A stretch of DNA of 64,000 nucleotides from Fasciola hepatica. Its lineage: Eukaryota; Platyhelminthes; Trematoda; Plagiorchiida; Fasciolidae. Positions 33,451 to 45,627 of this stretch are shown here, one piece after another (positions within the stretch are counted from its first letter, which is position 1; each line of letters begins with the position of its first letter). The stretch lies in contig CANUEZ040000047.1 in the NCBI GenBank assembly GCA_948099385.1, positions 26,988,501-27,052,500 of the forward strand, in the 5' to 3' direction. Below the pieces are notes generated by a model that ran no database searches, was not told the origin of the DNA, and saw only the letters and a list, made by a program, of their open reading frames with translations. The translations under genes and the position numbers were made by a program.

Positions 33451-34848
33451 GACATGAGGTTTGTGCGTGAAGCATGTAGTTCAAAGGACATTCAACCAAA
33501 CAAACATTGATCCATCCTCCACACTACTTGCAAGTAACTGCCAGATTTGGATATTCAAAATCTTTCTAAACTGGTTCCTAAACTAGCCACAAAGAATGAA
33601 TCAATATCGGAATCAATCCGGTTCCACCACAAATGTGAAATCCAACCAGAAGTGGTTAGTTTTGTTCCACGTGTCCAAGATTACATAACTGCCTACTCAA
33701 ACATTCATGCTAAAGTCGTGAAAATATTTTAATCGAAATAATAATGGTCAATGCAAGAGAAAGTGCGACAAAGTGACATGAAGTAACTAGTAAGGATAGG
33801 TCAGGAGTGGGCAATTTATCACCAAATTACTGTCAAGTATTCGCTGTGCACTATTTAGATAGAAGATCTATTTTTAAAGAGAGTCTGTATTCATTTTATT
33901 GTCTTTTCTCTGTCTTAGAATTGACGTGCAAATCAATCGACCATGGAACCAAATTGGTATTTACAAACAACATACAAATAAACTGGAACTGATGCAGAAA
34001 TGGAGGCTTCGATGAGTTTCTTTGTGCATTGGTCTTCATTACTAAGGAACAAATGTTTTGCCAGTTGGGAACAATTCCTCTTAATTAGGCACCAATTATT
34101 TATGGAACTCACTGACGATAAACTCGATGAACTCTAATTTTTCAGCGACCATTGATGACATTTTTCGGCGAAGTTCATATGGAGTGTCATGCACTGCCCG
34201 GTGTTTCGTGAAAATGCTCATCCAATCTGGTCCATATCCCGAGGCAAGAGTATAAGGGATTCTCAATAAATCACCACTAATATAGTGAAAATAAATACCG
34301 ATCTTAAAGACAATCAGATTGCACAATTATATCGAGACCTAACTAGTTTTGGTTTACCGGATCAAACTACAATTCACAATATACAACAAATTTGAAAGCT
34401 GTGTCTCGAATCAGCTGATACTCACGGTCAACCAGGTGCTCAAGACGCAGAATGTCGGGCCATTCAGTGCATCCGTGGGTCAGCCAAACATGAATATCAA
34501 CATCACGAATGGGTTGCACAAGCCTTTGATACGTAAATGCATCTGCATTTATTGAAAACCCTCAACTGTGCGTATATTTGTCGTTCGTAACACGTCTACT
34601 TCCTCACTAATGTATAAAGTGATAGACTATTATTCTGCGAGGCCAAATTATATTCAGCCAGTTTCATCGGAACATTTAGGTGATTTCGCCAAGTGAACAG
34701 ATTTGAAGTAGATATTTTTTCAGGGGCAAAATAACCTTGGAGAAAACCCTTTTGAAGTATTTCGTTCATTTACTAAATAACAGACAGTGTTTGAGTAGTA
34801 ATTCTTTTCATTTGTGGAATATGCATATGTCTGGAATGTATATAAAGT
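33451..34848. other. B spacer, no gene seen
   Basis: Several 60-76 codon frames, none recognised; no RNA or repeat structure noticed. Confidence 0.4.
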
Positions 34849-35427
34849 TTACCGGGTGGCCAGTACCCACGCCCTAATCATCCGCACATGAATTCCATTG
34901 CTCGTAATTTGTGGAAACAGTTCAATTGTACAATTACTCCCAATAATGTCGTGGTCGGTGATTTGGAGCTCGAATATTATGATGATATTTACAAACGGAA
35001 CGTGCATAAACCGTGACCGACTGTGGGATAATACGCCACCGCGATATTCAGCCGCTGGTGGTAATAGTGTTGGTTCATTATACTCATATAAGAGTGGAAA
35101 CCTGTTAGTAAAGACTTCATATGGTTCATGAGAAATTAGGGTAAATAACGCATCCCGGCATTTGGAGAGCAGGATGATGATCAGTTGACCAACAGTTGAG
35201 TAACTTGTTAGCTTCTTCTGGATTTGTGAGTTTCGGTTGATTGTCGGTAATTCGCAGCCTAGAACAAGATCGTCGGCGTATTTGCAGCCACTGAGTGCCG
35301 ACTGAATTGGGAATTGTTCCCTGTACAGGAAAAGGTTGCACACGAAACCAGTGCACCTTGTGATACACAAGAGTGAACTGGAATGGCAGAGCACTGTGGC
35401 CGTATATACTGCCAAAAACTGGGGCAA
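34849..35427 (-). pseudogene. CR1-like non-LTR reverse transcriptase fragment
   Basis: A 192-codon open frame on the minus strand. Residues about 48-60 read GCKYADDLVLGCE, containing the catalytic YADD of non-LTR reverse transcriptases. STVGQLI and then LSKCRDALFTL follow, as in the palm-to-thumb region of CR1/jockey-type elements. The first 45 residues do not match the family well, so the frame probably enters from a neighbouring frame. The segment around EPTLLPPAAEYRGGVLSHS is like the thumb region. Downstream similarity fades. It is a fragment without a start or endonuclease domain. Confidence 0.65.
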
Positions 35428-35779
35428 ATCAACTAATTCAATATAAAAATGTACAACTTATACATTTAGCTGTCACATGGCAGAATGGCAGCACAATTTT
35501 CCAATGAAATTGGCCTGATAGTTGTGAGAAATATTTACTTGGCATCTTGCATATCATTTCTCATTGGCAAAATGTATATTTCTAATGTTCTGTCTTTAAC
35601 AAAGAAGGTACGAATAACTGAATCCCTTTTGATATCTGTCAGTGATTCCGAATGACACGAATTTCTTCTCCTACAAAATCGGTTTGATAAACTTGGCGTT
35701 TTATCAACTTACCGGATGCACAACTAGATATTCCCAAATTGGATGCAGTTGTTTACTGTCTAAAAATGTGCACCTCTGA

Positions 35780-36130
35780 GCTGATCTGATCATTGTGTCG
35801 TGAAAGCGAGTTCAACAGTGTATATTACGACCAAGATATATACCAAACAAGAAGGATCACACAGGACAACGAACCGAAGACATTGTTCACATGGCAGTCT
35901 GGTCAAGTTAGAGATATTATTTGTTACAACCGATGTAACCAGTACTGAAATCAAAATCATTCTGTCATCTGTCAGCAGTGCCCTGATGTTGAAAAATTCA
36001 ATTCCTACTTCTTTTCAGTATGACAATGTAGTTCTATGCCAGATTTGAACAATTCATCTCAGCTACCAACTATGGAACCTGCTGTGAACTTCCGACAACC
36101 GTGTAAAATGGAGGTAGAGAAAGCTCATTT
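35780..36130 (+). repeat. Dispersed repeat R5, copy 1
   Basis: Diverged match to 57060-57640: a CACAGG...GAACC block, then TCTGGTCAAGTTA versus CCTGGTCAGGTTA, then a CCGTGTAAAATG-like block near 36098 versus one near 57636. The family is not known. Confidence 0.45.
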
Positions 36131-36599
36131 TTCAGTGATTCATGCTCATGAAATAACATGGCAGTATAATATGACACGTTAGGTATGGGACTGATTAGAC
36201 AAAAAGGTGGAATAGAATGGGAGAACTGGTCACAAACAAAGGTTAAGAGATGAAACTCTAGATCGGACGCGGTTTATTTCACACATGTGCTCCTGTTTCC
36301 AACTGATCTGGAGCCTGTTCTAGAAAAGATGTCGTTTTAGGGAAGATGAGGAATACGGACGAATGGTTTGTGAGCAAAAACGAGCGGATCGTGCAGACAG
36401 ATTTGGACAATCTTTGATGCAGATCTTGACTGCAGATCCCGAATTTACTACAAGTTACGTGAGGCTCCCTCATGGTCACAGTGTGAATAGTCAGAGCAAT
36501 GATTGGGATGATTGCAATAGTGGGTGACTTTCTTGCCCCAGTGTTCAATCATATCAACACGACGAGACTGCATATTTGCCTGGTGTAATGGCTTGCTTG

Positions 36600-37642
36600 C
36601 CTCATGACCCAAAGAACTATGCAGGATGGCTTCCTTAAGCCGGAGATGCAATCACGCCTGACAGGTCACTGGGTAGAAATCAGAAGAAGTACAGTCTCAG
36701 AACCAGTTGATAGGCAACATCTGGTTCTAATCACTATGTACCTGGAGAGGACACCCCAGCAAATAAACGCAGAGAGAAACAGTTCGCCGGTCAAAAAACC
36801 TCCACTAGAAAGACGTAGGAGTAGAGTATCAATGGTCTCTTTTGACGGTGGGAGAATCCATCGCAGTTCATCGGACAGCCATCGCCCGCCTTAGCTGGGC
36901 AGACCCGAGCCCAAAGAATACTGCCCCGTTCACTTTCCGCTTCCTCCATTGGTTGCTTGGTGCTTAGGACTGAATCCGAAAAGTGGTTCAACAACAGAGC
37001 ATTAGCAACGACAAGACAGAATACAAGTAACAATCAGTCCTCATGTGACAGACCAGAAGAAGTTCCTTCACGAGTTCTTTGGTTACTTTCCCGTGCTGGG
37101 TTGACGCCCAACTGCCTTGTGGGTCAGACTTTGAGTCGAAGGCACCGGTTAAGATTCCCACAGAAGAACCCCTTCTACTATGTGGGTAGCAAAGAAGTAT
37201 GAAGCCTCCAACATCTTTCCTTTAAAGGGCCTTACCAATGTTCCCTCTTTTAATTTAAGCACTATGCAAAACGCCATGGGTAACTGCCACTGTGATGAAA
37301 GCATGAGCTCAGGAGTGGAGTATAAATCAAATGCACTTCTTAAGCTTAAATTTTCATTTCATTTAGATGCTTTTACCTTCCGCACACTATGTGAGATAGA
37401 GCAACAGGCTGCCTTGGCTAAAACACCTGACACGTCTAAAGTAGATGTATTCCGAAACATGCATTAAAGACCCTACTTCTGTGATGACTCTCCACACCCC
37501 AGATACGACTTCAGTTTCTCACTTCACTCTTCACGTGTCGGGTGATTCGGTGTCTAAATCTCGTGGTAAGGCTGGCGGTGGGATTACTTTGAGCATGAAA
37601 GCTTAGCTTTCACTGCTAGGCTGGATTCCAGTCAGCTGTCGT
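36600..37642 (+). mobile_element. 5' part of the RTE-type element
   Basis: The leader and start of a degenerate RTE-type non-LTR element. The CTTTCCCGTGCTGGGTTGAC segment near 37087, the GCACCGGTTAAGATTCCCAC segment near 37142 and the frame at 37180-37467 (with FRTLCEIEQQAALAKT, a form of the start of the AP endonuclease) are what I know from trematode RTE elements. The exact 5' end is not defined; there is no clear target duplication. Confidence 0.55.
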
Positions 37643-38137
37643 TTGTGTGCAATTCGGTTGGACGATTCTGTTCGTGTCAACAACAACAAACTGAAGCGCC
37701 GATGTTTGTTCGCCGTGTCTATGTACGTGCCGACTGACTGCAATTCCTCTGTTGACAAAGACGTGTTCTATAAGGATTTGTCTCAGCTGCCTCGAAGCGC
37801 ACGTTCAACAGACGTGGTGCTCCTTGCTGGAGATTTCAACACCCAAGTTGGCCGTTTGGTAGATTCTGAAAGGCACATCAGAGGCCGATTTGCTATCGCA
37901 TCCGGTCGTGCCAATAGCGGCAATCGTCTCATTCAGCTGTGTTCTGAACACAAATTGTTTCAGGCAAGTACAAACTTCTGCCATAAGAAGCGGCATAGAC
38001 TCCGTGGTCGCACTAAAGTAAATGCCACTTGTCCTGCGCACTTGCTTACAGGTAATATTCAACGACAAATTTTCCAGAAGGAGCTGTCTACGCAGTTCTC
38101 AATGCGGTCAGATGTTCAGGCCCCGAATGCATGCTGA
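37643..38137 (+). pseudogene. RTE-type element: AP endonuclease domain
   Basis: A 164-codon frame. SMYVPTD at residues 26-32 and LLAGDFNTQVG at 60-70 are the conserved YaP and GDFN motifs of apurinic-like endonucleases; Asn66 would be catalytic. SGNRLIQLCSEHKLFQASTN at about 91-110 is the following helix-strand block. The frame then diverges at TKVNATCP, before the expected LDHI and SDH motifs, so the domain is truncated. In this family the enzyme nicks target DNA to prime reverse transcription. Confidence 0.75.
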
Positions 38138-39380
38138 TACCAGATAAAAGAAGCTTTGTATGTCGCTTCGAATGCCTCCTGGAACTCTGGTTCAAGTCGA
38201 TCTCACATACGATGGATATCTTTGACATCAGTTGCTCTGCTGGATGATCGCACATCCGTCCCTCCCTGCAGATGCCACATTCAATGAAGTGCGTAATTCA
38301 CTGATAAGCCAACCGAATAGGAGCCTCAGAAATGACCGTGAGTAATGGTGGATTGCGGAATGTAGGGAAATGAGAAAGGCTGCGTCCATAGGCAATGCTC
38401 GCAACCTTTTCCGTTTTAATAAAGGTACCGGTCAGCGGAAGCCTGGTGTAAGTGAGGTAATTAAGGAATCCGACGGCTCACTGAATCACTCTCAGGGACA
38501 TCGTCTGGAGCGCTGGGTGGATCATTCTATGGAACCATCCAGCTGGTTCAGTTCAACTTTGGACCTTCCACCGAAACAATGCAGGTGGATATCACTCATC
38601 CATCAGAGATAGAGAATATGCAGGAGATAGGTTACACGAAAAGTTACATAGCCGCTGGACCAGATGGGTTGTCTCCTTTTTTTCACGGATGGAGGTTTCG
38701 AAGTTAACGAAACTCCTCCGTGTTATTTGGGAAAACGAGCAGGTTCCCAGGGAATGTTGTGAATCAGTGATTGTGCCGATTTACAAGAAAGGTGACAGGT
38801 CCTCTTGTGAAAACAACAAAGGAATTGACTTGGTAAGTACCGCGTTTGAACTGTTCATCGGTCTTATTCTCCACCGATTATCCAGTATCCTCGAAATGTG
38901 TACGCGCGAGATTCAAGCTCGTTTCAGACCCGGTCGGGGCTGTATCCACCACATTTTTATTCTTCGGCAAACCTCAGTACGCAGACACGTCTACCGTAGG
39001 GCCATAACCTGTGTCTTTCTTGATCACAGTTCTCTGGCGCTGCTTCTCACTGAAGGGTATGCCAGAGAGGTTTCTCTTCTCTAATGCTTGTATGCGAACA
39101 GCCGAAGCTGAGTTCATGCTTACAGCGATCCTTCTCCCTAGTTCATCACGGAAAGTGATGTTCGTCAGGGTTGACCTGTTTCACCCTTCCTCTTCAATTT
39201 CGTAATTAAAATGATTCATGATTTAGTCTTATCCTCGTGTGAGAATAGCCGTGTCGGTCTTTGTCCAGACAGTAAACTGTCTGACTTGGAATATGCGGAC
39301 GATATTGTTCTTCTGAGTGGAGACCCAGGTAAGTTTCAAGTTCTTTTACATAGCCTAACAACAGTGTAGGAAAGTTTGGA
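38138..39380 (+). pseudogene. RTE-type element: reverse transcriptase domain
   Basis: The frame at 38370-38612 has GTGQRKPGVSEVIKESDGSL, the linker before the RT. Next comes AAGPDGL near 38651. The 131-codon frame at 38689-39084 has VPIYKKGDRSSC (29-40) and ARFRPGRGCIHHIF (77-90), the RT finger motifs, then a damaged first catalytic block near 39020. A PLSPFLFNF-like piece is split by frameshifts near 39175-39205. LEYADDIVLLSG is encoded at 39286-39321. Multiple frameshifts make the element dead. Confidence 0.75.
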
Positions 39381-40331
39381 ATGTATTTTGCACCTTCAAA
39401 GTTTAAAATGCTGCTGCAGGACTGGGTTGGCTCAACACCAAACATTGTGTTGGCAGAGGACACTCGAGCTGAAGTGGATAAATTCCAATACATAGGCAGT
39501 TACATTCCACCAGGTGGACAGATATCGGATGAAGTGCCATCGCATATGCAAGAGGCGCGTTTGGCTTTTGCCTACCTCAGCCATTTGTGGGGCCGGTGTG
39601 ACATCGGGTTTTCTGTTAACGGTGGAGTGTACAATACGCCGGTTAGGTTCGTTCTTTTATACGGTTCAGCAATATGGCGGTTGAGAGTAGAAGATAGGCA
39701 GAGACTGTCGGTTTTCGAGCATCGAAGTTTCCGGAGCTTTGCCCGAGTATGATGGGAACACCATTTTAGCAATGCTGGGGTTCGGCGGAAGGTGTTGGGA
39801 ACCAGAGATCAGTCTCTGGATCAAGTACTGAATCTAAACAGGCTAAGGTGGTTGCGACATTGTTACGTATACCAGCCAGCAGACTTCCGCGGTGTAGGCT
39901 GCTCTCTGAGGCAGTCCGTGACATGGAAAAAAGGTATGAAAACTTTGACCAATAAACTTGACAGAGAAGGACGCATTAGACTTCCATGTTGGGGTCCACG
40001 TGATCCGCCCACTAAATGATTGGAGACATTGAGTGATATGGCTGTGTCGCGTCCAGTTGCTTAGTTGCATTTGGACCCTTCCATGGTCGTCTTGATTTCC
40101 CGCTGATACTTTGACTCTTTGGATCTTTATCACTATGCTTCTATATTTTTCACCGTTTACTGGACGATGCTGGAAGGTAGCAACCAAAACCAGAGTACAG
40201 AAGAGCGAGGTTATTGGTTGAGTAAACTGAAACTGATACAAGGTAGTGTTTGAGGATGAGTTCATACAAATGCATTGACGTGAGGCAGATTGACAATGGC
40301 CCAGAGAGTAATAAAAATAAATGAACACAGA
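39381..40331 (+). pseudogene. RTE-type element: C-terminal domain and 3' end
   Basis: The 123-codon frame at 39381-39752 continues the RT thumb: KFKMLLQDW, then DKFQYIGSYIPPGGQISDEV, then ARLAFAYLSHLW, SVLLYG-like and FEHRSFRSFARV. The frame at 39792-40019 has LNRLRWLRH and RLPCWGPRDPP, the C-terminal signature. From 40028 on the sequence is shared with the left arm of palindrome B. The 3' limit is probably near 40331, where AATAAAAATAAAT occurs. Confidence 0.7.
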
Positions 40332-40460
40332 AAGATGCTTGAAAATTAGTTATTTTTGTCCTTTCAACCGCATGAGCACTAGAGGTCTGCATTGGAACAA
40401 ACGAGGAGCTAATCTGCGTGGATCATTTTGCTGATGACCGCTAACAAATCTGTCTGCACA

Positions 40461-41451
40461 CTCTCTACCAACCTACTACATGTGATAGACAAAGGTATGT
40501 ATACTAGCTTTCCTTTGTACCAGAAAGGTTCTGGGTATTTCCACATTCACTGGCATCATCTCATGGAATCGATTCGGGTAGCCCCTGTGGACGAAAGTTC
40601 TTCGCATCGCTTGTTGTTGATCGTCAATGGCAGCCTCTATGCATGCTCTTCTATGTCAGCTGATGAGGCATCTAATTAATTTCCCATTATTCTTGAGAAA
40701 TTTAAATCTGTGTAACTGAATATCCTGTCCATTCCACGATTCCTTTGTATGTACTTGTCGGCTGAGTGAACCGTCTTCACAATGACTGAACCGAATGCGA
40801 AGGGAGGCGAGTTTATTGTTGTGGGTCTCTTTCGATTGGTAAACGTAAGATTCTTTGAGCTGAGCTGAGCCCCTCTAGTTGTCATGCAAATTGGTATCAT
40901 CATCATTTCGTTTCCCCAAAATATTTTATTGATTCAAGTGGGCCATTTTCTAGTTCTGTCATAAAACCATGGACGGATTAAGGGGTTCATTGCTAGCCGA
41001 TTCTTTTGGTGAGAAATGCGAGTGTACAAATTGAACAAGTAAACACCATTTGTGCTAGATCTTCTGCGAGAAGTATATTCTCTAATGTGTTACCTTTTAT
41101 ATCGTCACACAAATAACCATTATTCCACTTACTGAGACTTCCATCAAAGGTCAAATGACGTCTAACGAAAGCATCCGTCGTTCGTTTTCTCTTAGAACGT
41201 GTACCCACTTGATTAATTTGGATGTGTCTTTCAGGTTGTACTTCGCATGTAATGGTTAATGTGACATCCCATGAAGATATTATGAAGGGTCTCCATTCCT
41301 ATGCGATCTTGGCAATCCATACAATTCTGTATTGGTTTGATCTTGGTGCGTATCCACTCAAATGTGTCTGAGTTCATTGTTTCTTCCTCCAAATTTCTTC
41401 GATATTCGTTTGGTTTAACTCACACTGAGACCATTCGGCGAATTAGGATGT
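40461..41451 (-). pseudogene. Dead Penelope RT to thumb remnant (right arm B)
   Basis: Mirror of 26520-27510 with the same stops and internal deletion. Confidence 0.7.
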
Positions 41452-41470
41452 TTCAAACACAGTAATTTCA

Positions 41471-42021
41471 ATCGCCACGTATGGATCTACAGAAGCTTGG
41501 TTGCATGCGAATCAGTACGCACTAATATTACATTGTAGACGGACCATCAACAAATGGGTTGTTAGATCTAACATTGATTCTAAACTGGAAACCATTTTGA
41601 GTGATGCGTCTAAATTCATGAGAATTATCATAGAGAATGAAGAAACCCGACAAACTGAAGAATCGTATTTCGAATTTCTGAAACTTCTGAACCAAGATTC
41701 TATGACAGAATAAGACATCTTTGAACGGATACACCCTACGGGAACAAATATTCCAAGATTGTATGCACTGCTGAGATAGCATAAGAGTTGAGTCCCATTG
41801 CGACCTATTCTCTACATGTGCAGTTCATCATTACAATAGATAGGCCAGTTGTTGAAAACGTTTCTTGAACCAATGATATAGATATTGTCGTAGCACAATC
41901 CCTAAACCACACAGATACACTGACGACCTGCATAAATAATCGATGTGAAATTGGACGACGGAAGTTTCCGTTAGGTGTCATTTCACTTCTAATCTGCGTC
42001 CTGCTGGGTTAGGCTATTGAT
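41471..42021 (+). pseudogene. Dead Penelope RT fragment (right arm B)
   Basis: Mirror of 25950-26500, here on the plus strand, including IPRLYALLR and VPLRPILYMCSSS. Confidence 0.7.
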
Positions 42022-42280
42022 CATGTGTATGACACAGTCATTCAAACAACGCGCCTGGGATTATGTCATTTTTATTATTGATTTCCTGATGTATTATTTC
42101 GTGGTGTCAGCATGATTCCACCCTAATTTTCAGCCATCGAATGAGGAATGAATAGCATTTTTACACGCCAAACCTTTTGAATAAAACGTTTTTCTTGTTT
42201 ATTACAACAGTGAAATGAATTTGGTAAGTCTACGAGAGATCTGCAGGGAATGAACGAATATATACACTGCTGCATTAAAG

Positions 42281-42643
42281 AAAACTCGATTAGACTGCGG
42301 CGGACTAAATGGTCGTAGTTTACCAATTTCAAGGTATCTTCGGCGCCAATGTCTCTGTTGTACAAGTTTCCAATTTGGAAATGGTTATCCCGTTGAAAAA
42401 CCAGGATATATTTATTTGAGAACTGAATGAGCTGAGAATTCTGATGCTCAACATTCGTGTAATCAATGAGAAGACCTTTCTTCCGATCACATGGTAGGTC
42501 GATGCACTACCAAAATACGAATGATATTCCGGATATGCAGAAACTGTTGAGAGATGTGGTCTGGATATTGAATAGTGCACTAACTTTATGTGTGTTGTGC
42601 GTTTATCAGGTTACCGCCTCACTGCGTAACAATCGTAGATATG
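42281..42643 (-). pseudogene. Decayed Penelope N-terminal segment (right arm B)
   Basis: Mirror of 25328-25690. It carries at least one small difference near 42275 (AATTGC versus TTTAATGC on the element strand). Confidence 0.6.
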
Positions 42644-43090
42644 ATGAGGCCACTCATACTTATTGGAAGTAAGTGATTTCCATGAAGCATCAAGTTTCAA
42701 GAAAGTGATTTGCAATTTTTTTCGTGAAGTATACCGAAAGCGAATGGTAAAATTTACATCGTTACTCGGAGATATCAATAAACAACTGACGGGTAAAAAA
42801 TGACAGGTGTTTTTTGGATGATTTCCGATGATGGAACATGGATGTGTTCAGTGAGTGTGTATAATTAGGCGACTTTGTTCAGAGAATATTATTTCTAGAC
42901 GGTTTATTATAGTATGGCCTCTTACAATGATTTAGGAAAAGCGTTATCAACGAGTTCATTGTGATCTTTTCCAATTTATATTTCGTGAATATCGATCAAC
43001 CCTGAAAAATTATGATAACCTCTCAATTTTATCACACCAACTGCTCAATATTGTGTCACCGCCTTCATTCGATTGAATTAGTATAATCTG

Positions 43091-43571
43091 TCGAGTCTAA
43101 TTTAATCCCCTTTATTCATCCATATTGCGTCTGTCTCTTCCATAATGCATCGCGTCACTTCAGTGAATGTCAAGTGCTTAGTTCGGTACTGTTTCAGACT
43201 GCGCTTCATCATGTGACCAGTGTTTCAAACTTCACACACCAGACTGTGAACTGTCCACTATAGGAATAAAGATCCCAAATCGGAGTTTATGAAACACGTC
43301 TACAAAAGGAAAATTTGACGGTAGCCTCTTAGACCTGGCAGTTTCACGCAATGTATATTGATAGTATCAAGTAAAGTATTCTTCTTAGGTAAACAATGAT
43401 AGCACACATTTCGTCTTGAATGAAGGAGTCGAACTAATCAACCTCAATGGATTCGGTACAGATCAAATGAATGCAGGCATCATCAAAATCTGTACAAAAG
43501 CAAATTTGTCGGCGTTACAAGCTTTGCGTTACTAATAATTTCATGTGATATCAAACGGGATTGTAAAGATG
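43091..43571. repeat. Dispersed repeat R1 (copy 3, right arm B)
   Basis: Mirror of 24400-24880, so the third copy of the repeat also found at 60-810. Confidence 0.5.
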
Positions 43572-44165
43572 TTATTATTGATCACTATGAGTACCGTCAG
43601 GAACACAATGTTTACCGTGCGGCTCGAAACAAACAAGGAATAATCATGACCACGTGTGAATTTTTACTTCAGTTCTCATTAGGTAATGTTCTGGTTTGCC
43701 AAAAATAAAATAGCTGCAAAGCCTATTGGTGTACCTTTTCAGTAACGTCTTCAATTCTGCAGATAGGATAAAGGTGAATCTGTTCTCAGAAACAGTTCAA
43801 TCACGTGATGGAAATTCTCATTAGTTAAGTATATTTTTTGACAACACTATGTTACATGAAAATGGAACAAACTCACAAACATTTAAGAATATTGAGTGCA
43901 CAAAGCTGTCACTTGGATAATGACAAAAAGTAATTTTACCAAAGGTGTTTTTTCACAGATGATGAACAGGTTTACGGAAACAAGATTGCTACATATGACT
44001 TCTCAATTAATTGGACCGCTGAAGCAAGCACCGAGAACATCATTGACGAATCATTTTCATGTATGAATGAAGTCTACGAAAGACACGCTTACGTAAACCA
44101 TCATTGATGAATATCAGCACAAAAGGATGTTCAACAAACCGTTGAGAGCCAGCCCGGATAGCCTT

Positions 44166-44213
44166 GTGGTTAAGGTGTTCGATTCACAATCTTTCACCCC
44201 GGGTTCGAGTCCC
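44166..44213 (+). promoter_or_regulatory. Internal RNA polymerase III promoter of the SINE
   Basis: A-box-like segment at 44166-44177 and B box at 44201-44213 (GGGTTCGAGTCCC fits GGTTCGANNCC exactly). The outer stem GAGCC (44146-44150) pairs with GGCTC (44220-44224), showing tRNA ancestry. The T stem is imperfect. Confidence 0.75.
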
Positions 44214-44233
44214 CGTGGGGGCTCGGTGGATGT

Positions 44234-44278
44234 GCACTTCTGATGATTCCCAACAAGGATGAAACAGCTGTACAGTGC
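44234..44278 (+). ncRNA. Candidate hammerhead ribozyme in the SINE
   Basis: Stem I is GCACT (44234-44238) with AGTGC (44274-44278). The core CTGATGA is at 44240-44246. Stem II is TCC/GGA (44248-44250 with 44257-44259) around a CAACAA loop. The core GAAA is at 44261-44264. A minimal stem III ACA/TGT (44264-44266 with 44269-44271) leaves a predicted cleavage after A44272 in a GTA triplet. The bases nearest the core in stem I (T44239 and C44273) do not pair. Very short stem III is typical of retroelement hammerheads, which work best as dimers. Activity is unproven. Confidence 0.7.
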
Positions 44279-45360
44279 TTCCATGGTTTTCAATGGTGAG
44301 TTGAGCGTTCAAGCTGCATGATGAATCATATTATATACAAATGGATTCACACAGAAATTGGCCGATAAAGAGACAATCATCTCGGTTTTCCATCCTTGAA
44401 CCGTGAGTGGCCTCGTCACTCCAAATGCGGAGAGAATATATCCGAAATAGAATGGAACTCTAATCACGAAAAATACTATCATCATGACAATAATCGATTT
44501 CGATAAAGCTCTCGTGTTCTCGTCGCTTGAAATCTCGGTTGTTTGTTTTGTACCACCCGCGGACGACAAGCCTGTGGTTGCACCGCCGTTAAGTCGGTGA
44601 AGTATAACAAGAATGTGAACTTGCGTTGCACAGATCACAATCGATGGGCCGATGAGGCAACAAAAAAATAACACTATGGAATGCACCTTTGTATAGATAG
44701 TGATCCCTTCAGCTCCGATGATGTGCACATTCGCGCTCAAGTAGCCCAGAATAGCTGCCGGCATTGTTATCACGATCATCCAGACGAACATAACTGTGAT
44801 CAAGATTGAGCGATAGTAGAGGGAGTCACGACGATATGTCCTGAACCAGACAACTGCCCAGTATCGATCAATAGACAGCAGCACCGTATTGGATGAACTT
44901 AGTATAACAGGAATAGCCGCAACGTAGTAACTTGACCAAAGTGAGCTGAATACTAGATTGGTCAATATCTCCGGTGGAATATATAACTGAAACGTAACAC
45001 TATAGATGGCCACAACGATAATTCCGATGGTGTCCCATACATATTGGAGTCGAACTAGGAGTCGCGTTGCGGGAAATCTGATCTGAATACGGAATGTCAA
45101 AATAAACCCGAACACATTCCCAATCAGTCCGAGTATACTCATAATCCAAACTATCACCTGGATGGAGGTATAATGTACTCGATCATTCTCCATATTAGCT
45201 GCCAGACCCGAGTGGAGTGGAAGGTTGATCAAGCTAAACGAGACTGTGCCTCCTTCTTTTACCGAAGATAAAGAGGACAATTATTCTATTACAAAAAATT
45301 CCTGAAAGGGAAGAGCAACTTTGACTACGCGTACTGTTGTTGGTCGGTTTTAACTGACAA

Positions 45361-45627
45361 ATGAGAATTCAGCTGAATATGATTGGAGTGCTGTCACCTG
45401 ATTCAAAATGCACGAGTACAGAGATGTATGGTGAGATAAATGGGAACAGATTGGGTTGGAGTGCAGCAGAAGAGACTATGATTAACAAGACAGTTGTTAT
45501 CATGAACACGTTCGTTTTAATTTCATGTCCCCATTTTGCGCACACTACTCGCACAAGTGAAGTTGTATGCGAATGCGGAAGATATATATTAGCGAAATCT
45601 CAATCGAAAGTTCCACTTACATGTTAA
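45361..45627. repeat. Conserved block upstream of the GPCR (right arm)
   Basis: Mirror of 22562-22828; aligns in the same orientation with 61545-61900. Confidence 0.5.

Larger units (their letters stand above)
44129..44336 (+). mobile_element. tRNA-derived SINE with hammerhead tail
   Basis: A 208 bp insertion flanked by a 10 bp target duplication with one mismatch (44119-44128 and 44337-44346). It has a tRNA-like head with an A-box-like GTGGTTAAGGTG (44166-44177) and a perfect B box GGGTTCGAGTCCC (44201-44213), then a hammerhead-like fold (44234-44278) and a unique AT-rich end. This resembles the plan of schistosome Sm-alpha-type retroposons. It is oriented opposite to the GPCR it interrupts. 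Confidence 0.85.
44040..45193 (-). pseudogene. Rhodopsin-like GPCR, copy disrupted by a SINE
   Basis: Mirror of the intact receptor. From the ATG complement at 45193 it encodes the same residues through NPFV (residue 286). It then enters SINE sequence and adds eight foreign residues (YNMIHHAA) before a stop at 44309. The last 25 codons (LIFINDGLRKRVFRRL and the tail) lie on the far side of the insertion at 44040-44119. The product would lose the end of TM7 and the basic helix-8 segment, so it is probably non-functional. Other differences from the left copy are few. The insertion postdates the duplication or escaped later conversion. Confidence 0.85.

Noticed and set aside
44146..44224. A functional tRNA gene
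   Set aside because: The head has A and B boxes but an imperfect T stem and no regular anticodon arm, and it is part of a 208 bp insertion with target duplication and a non-tRNA tail, so it is a SINE.
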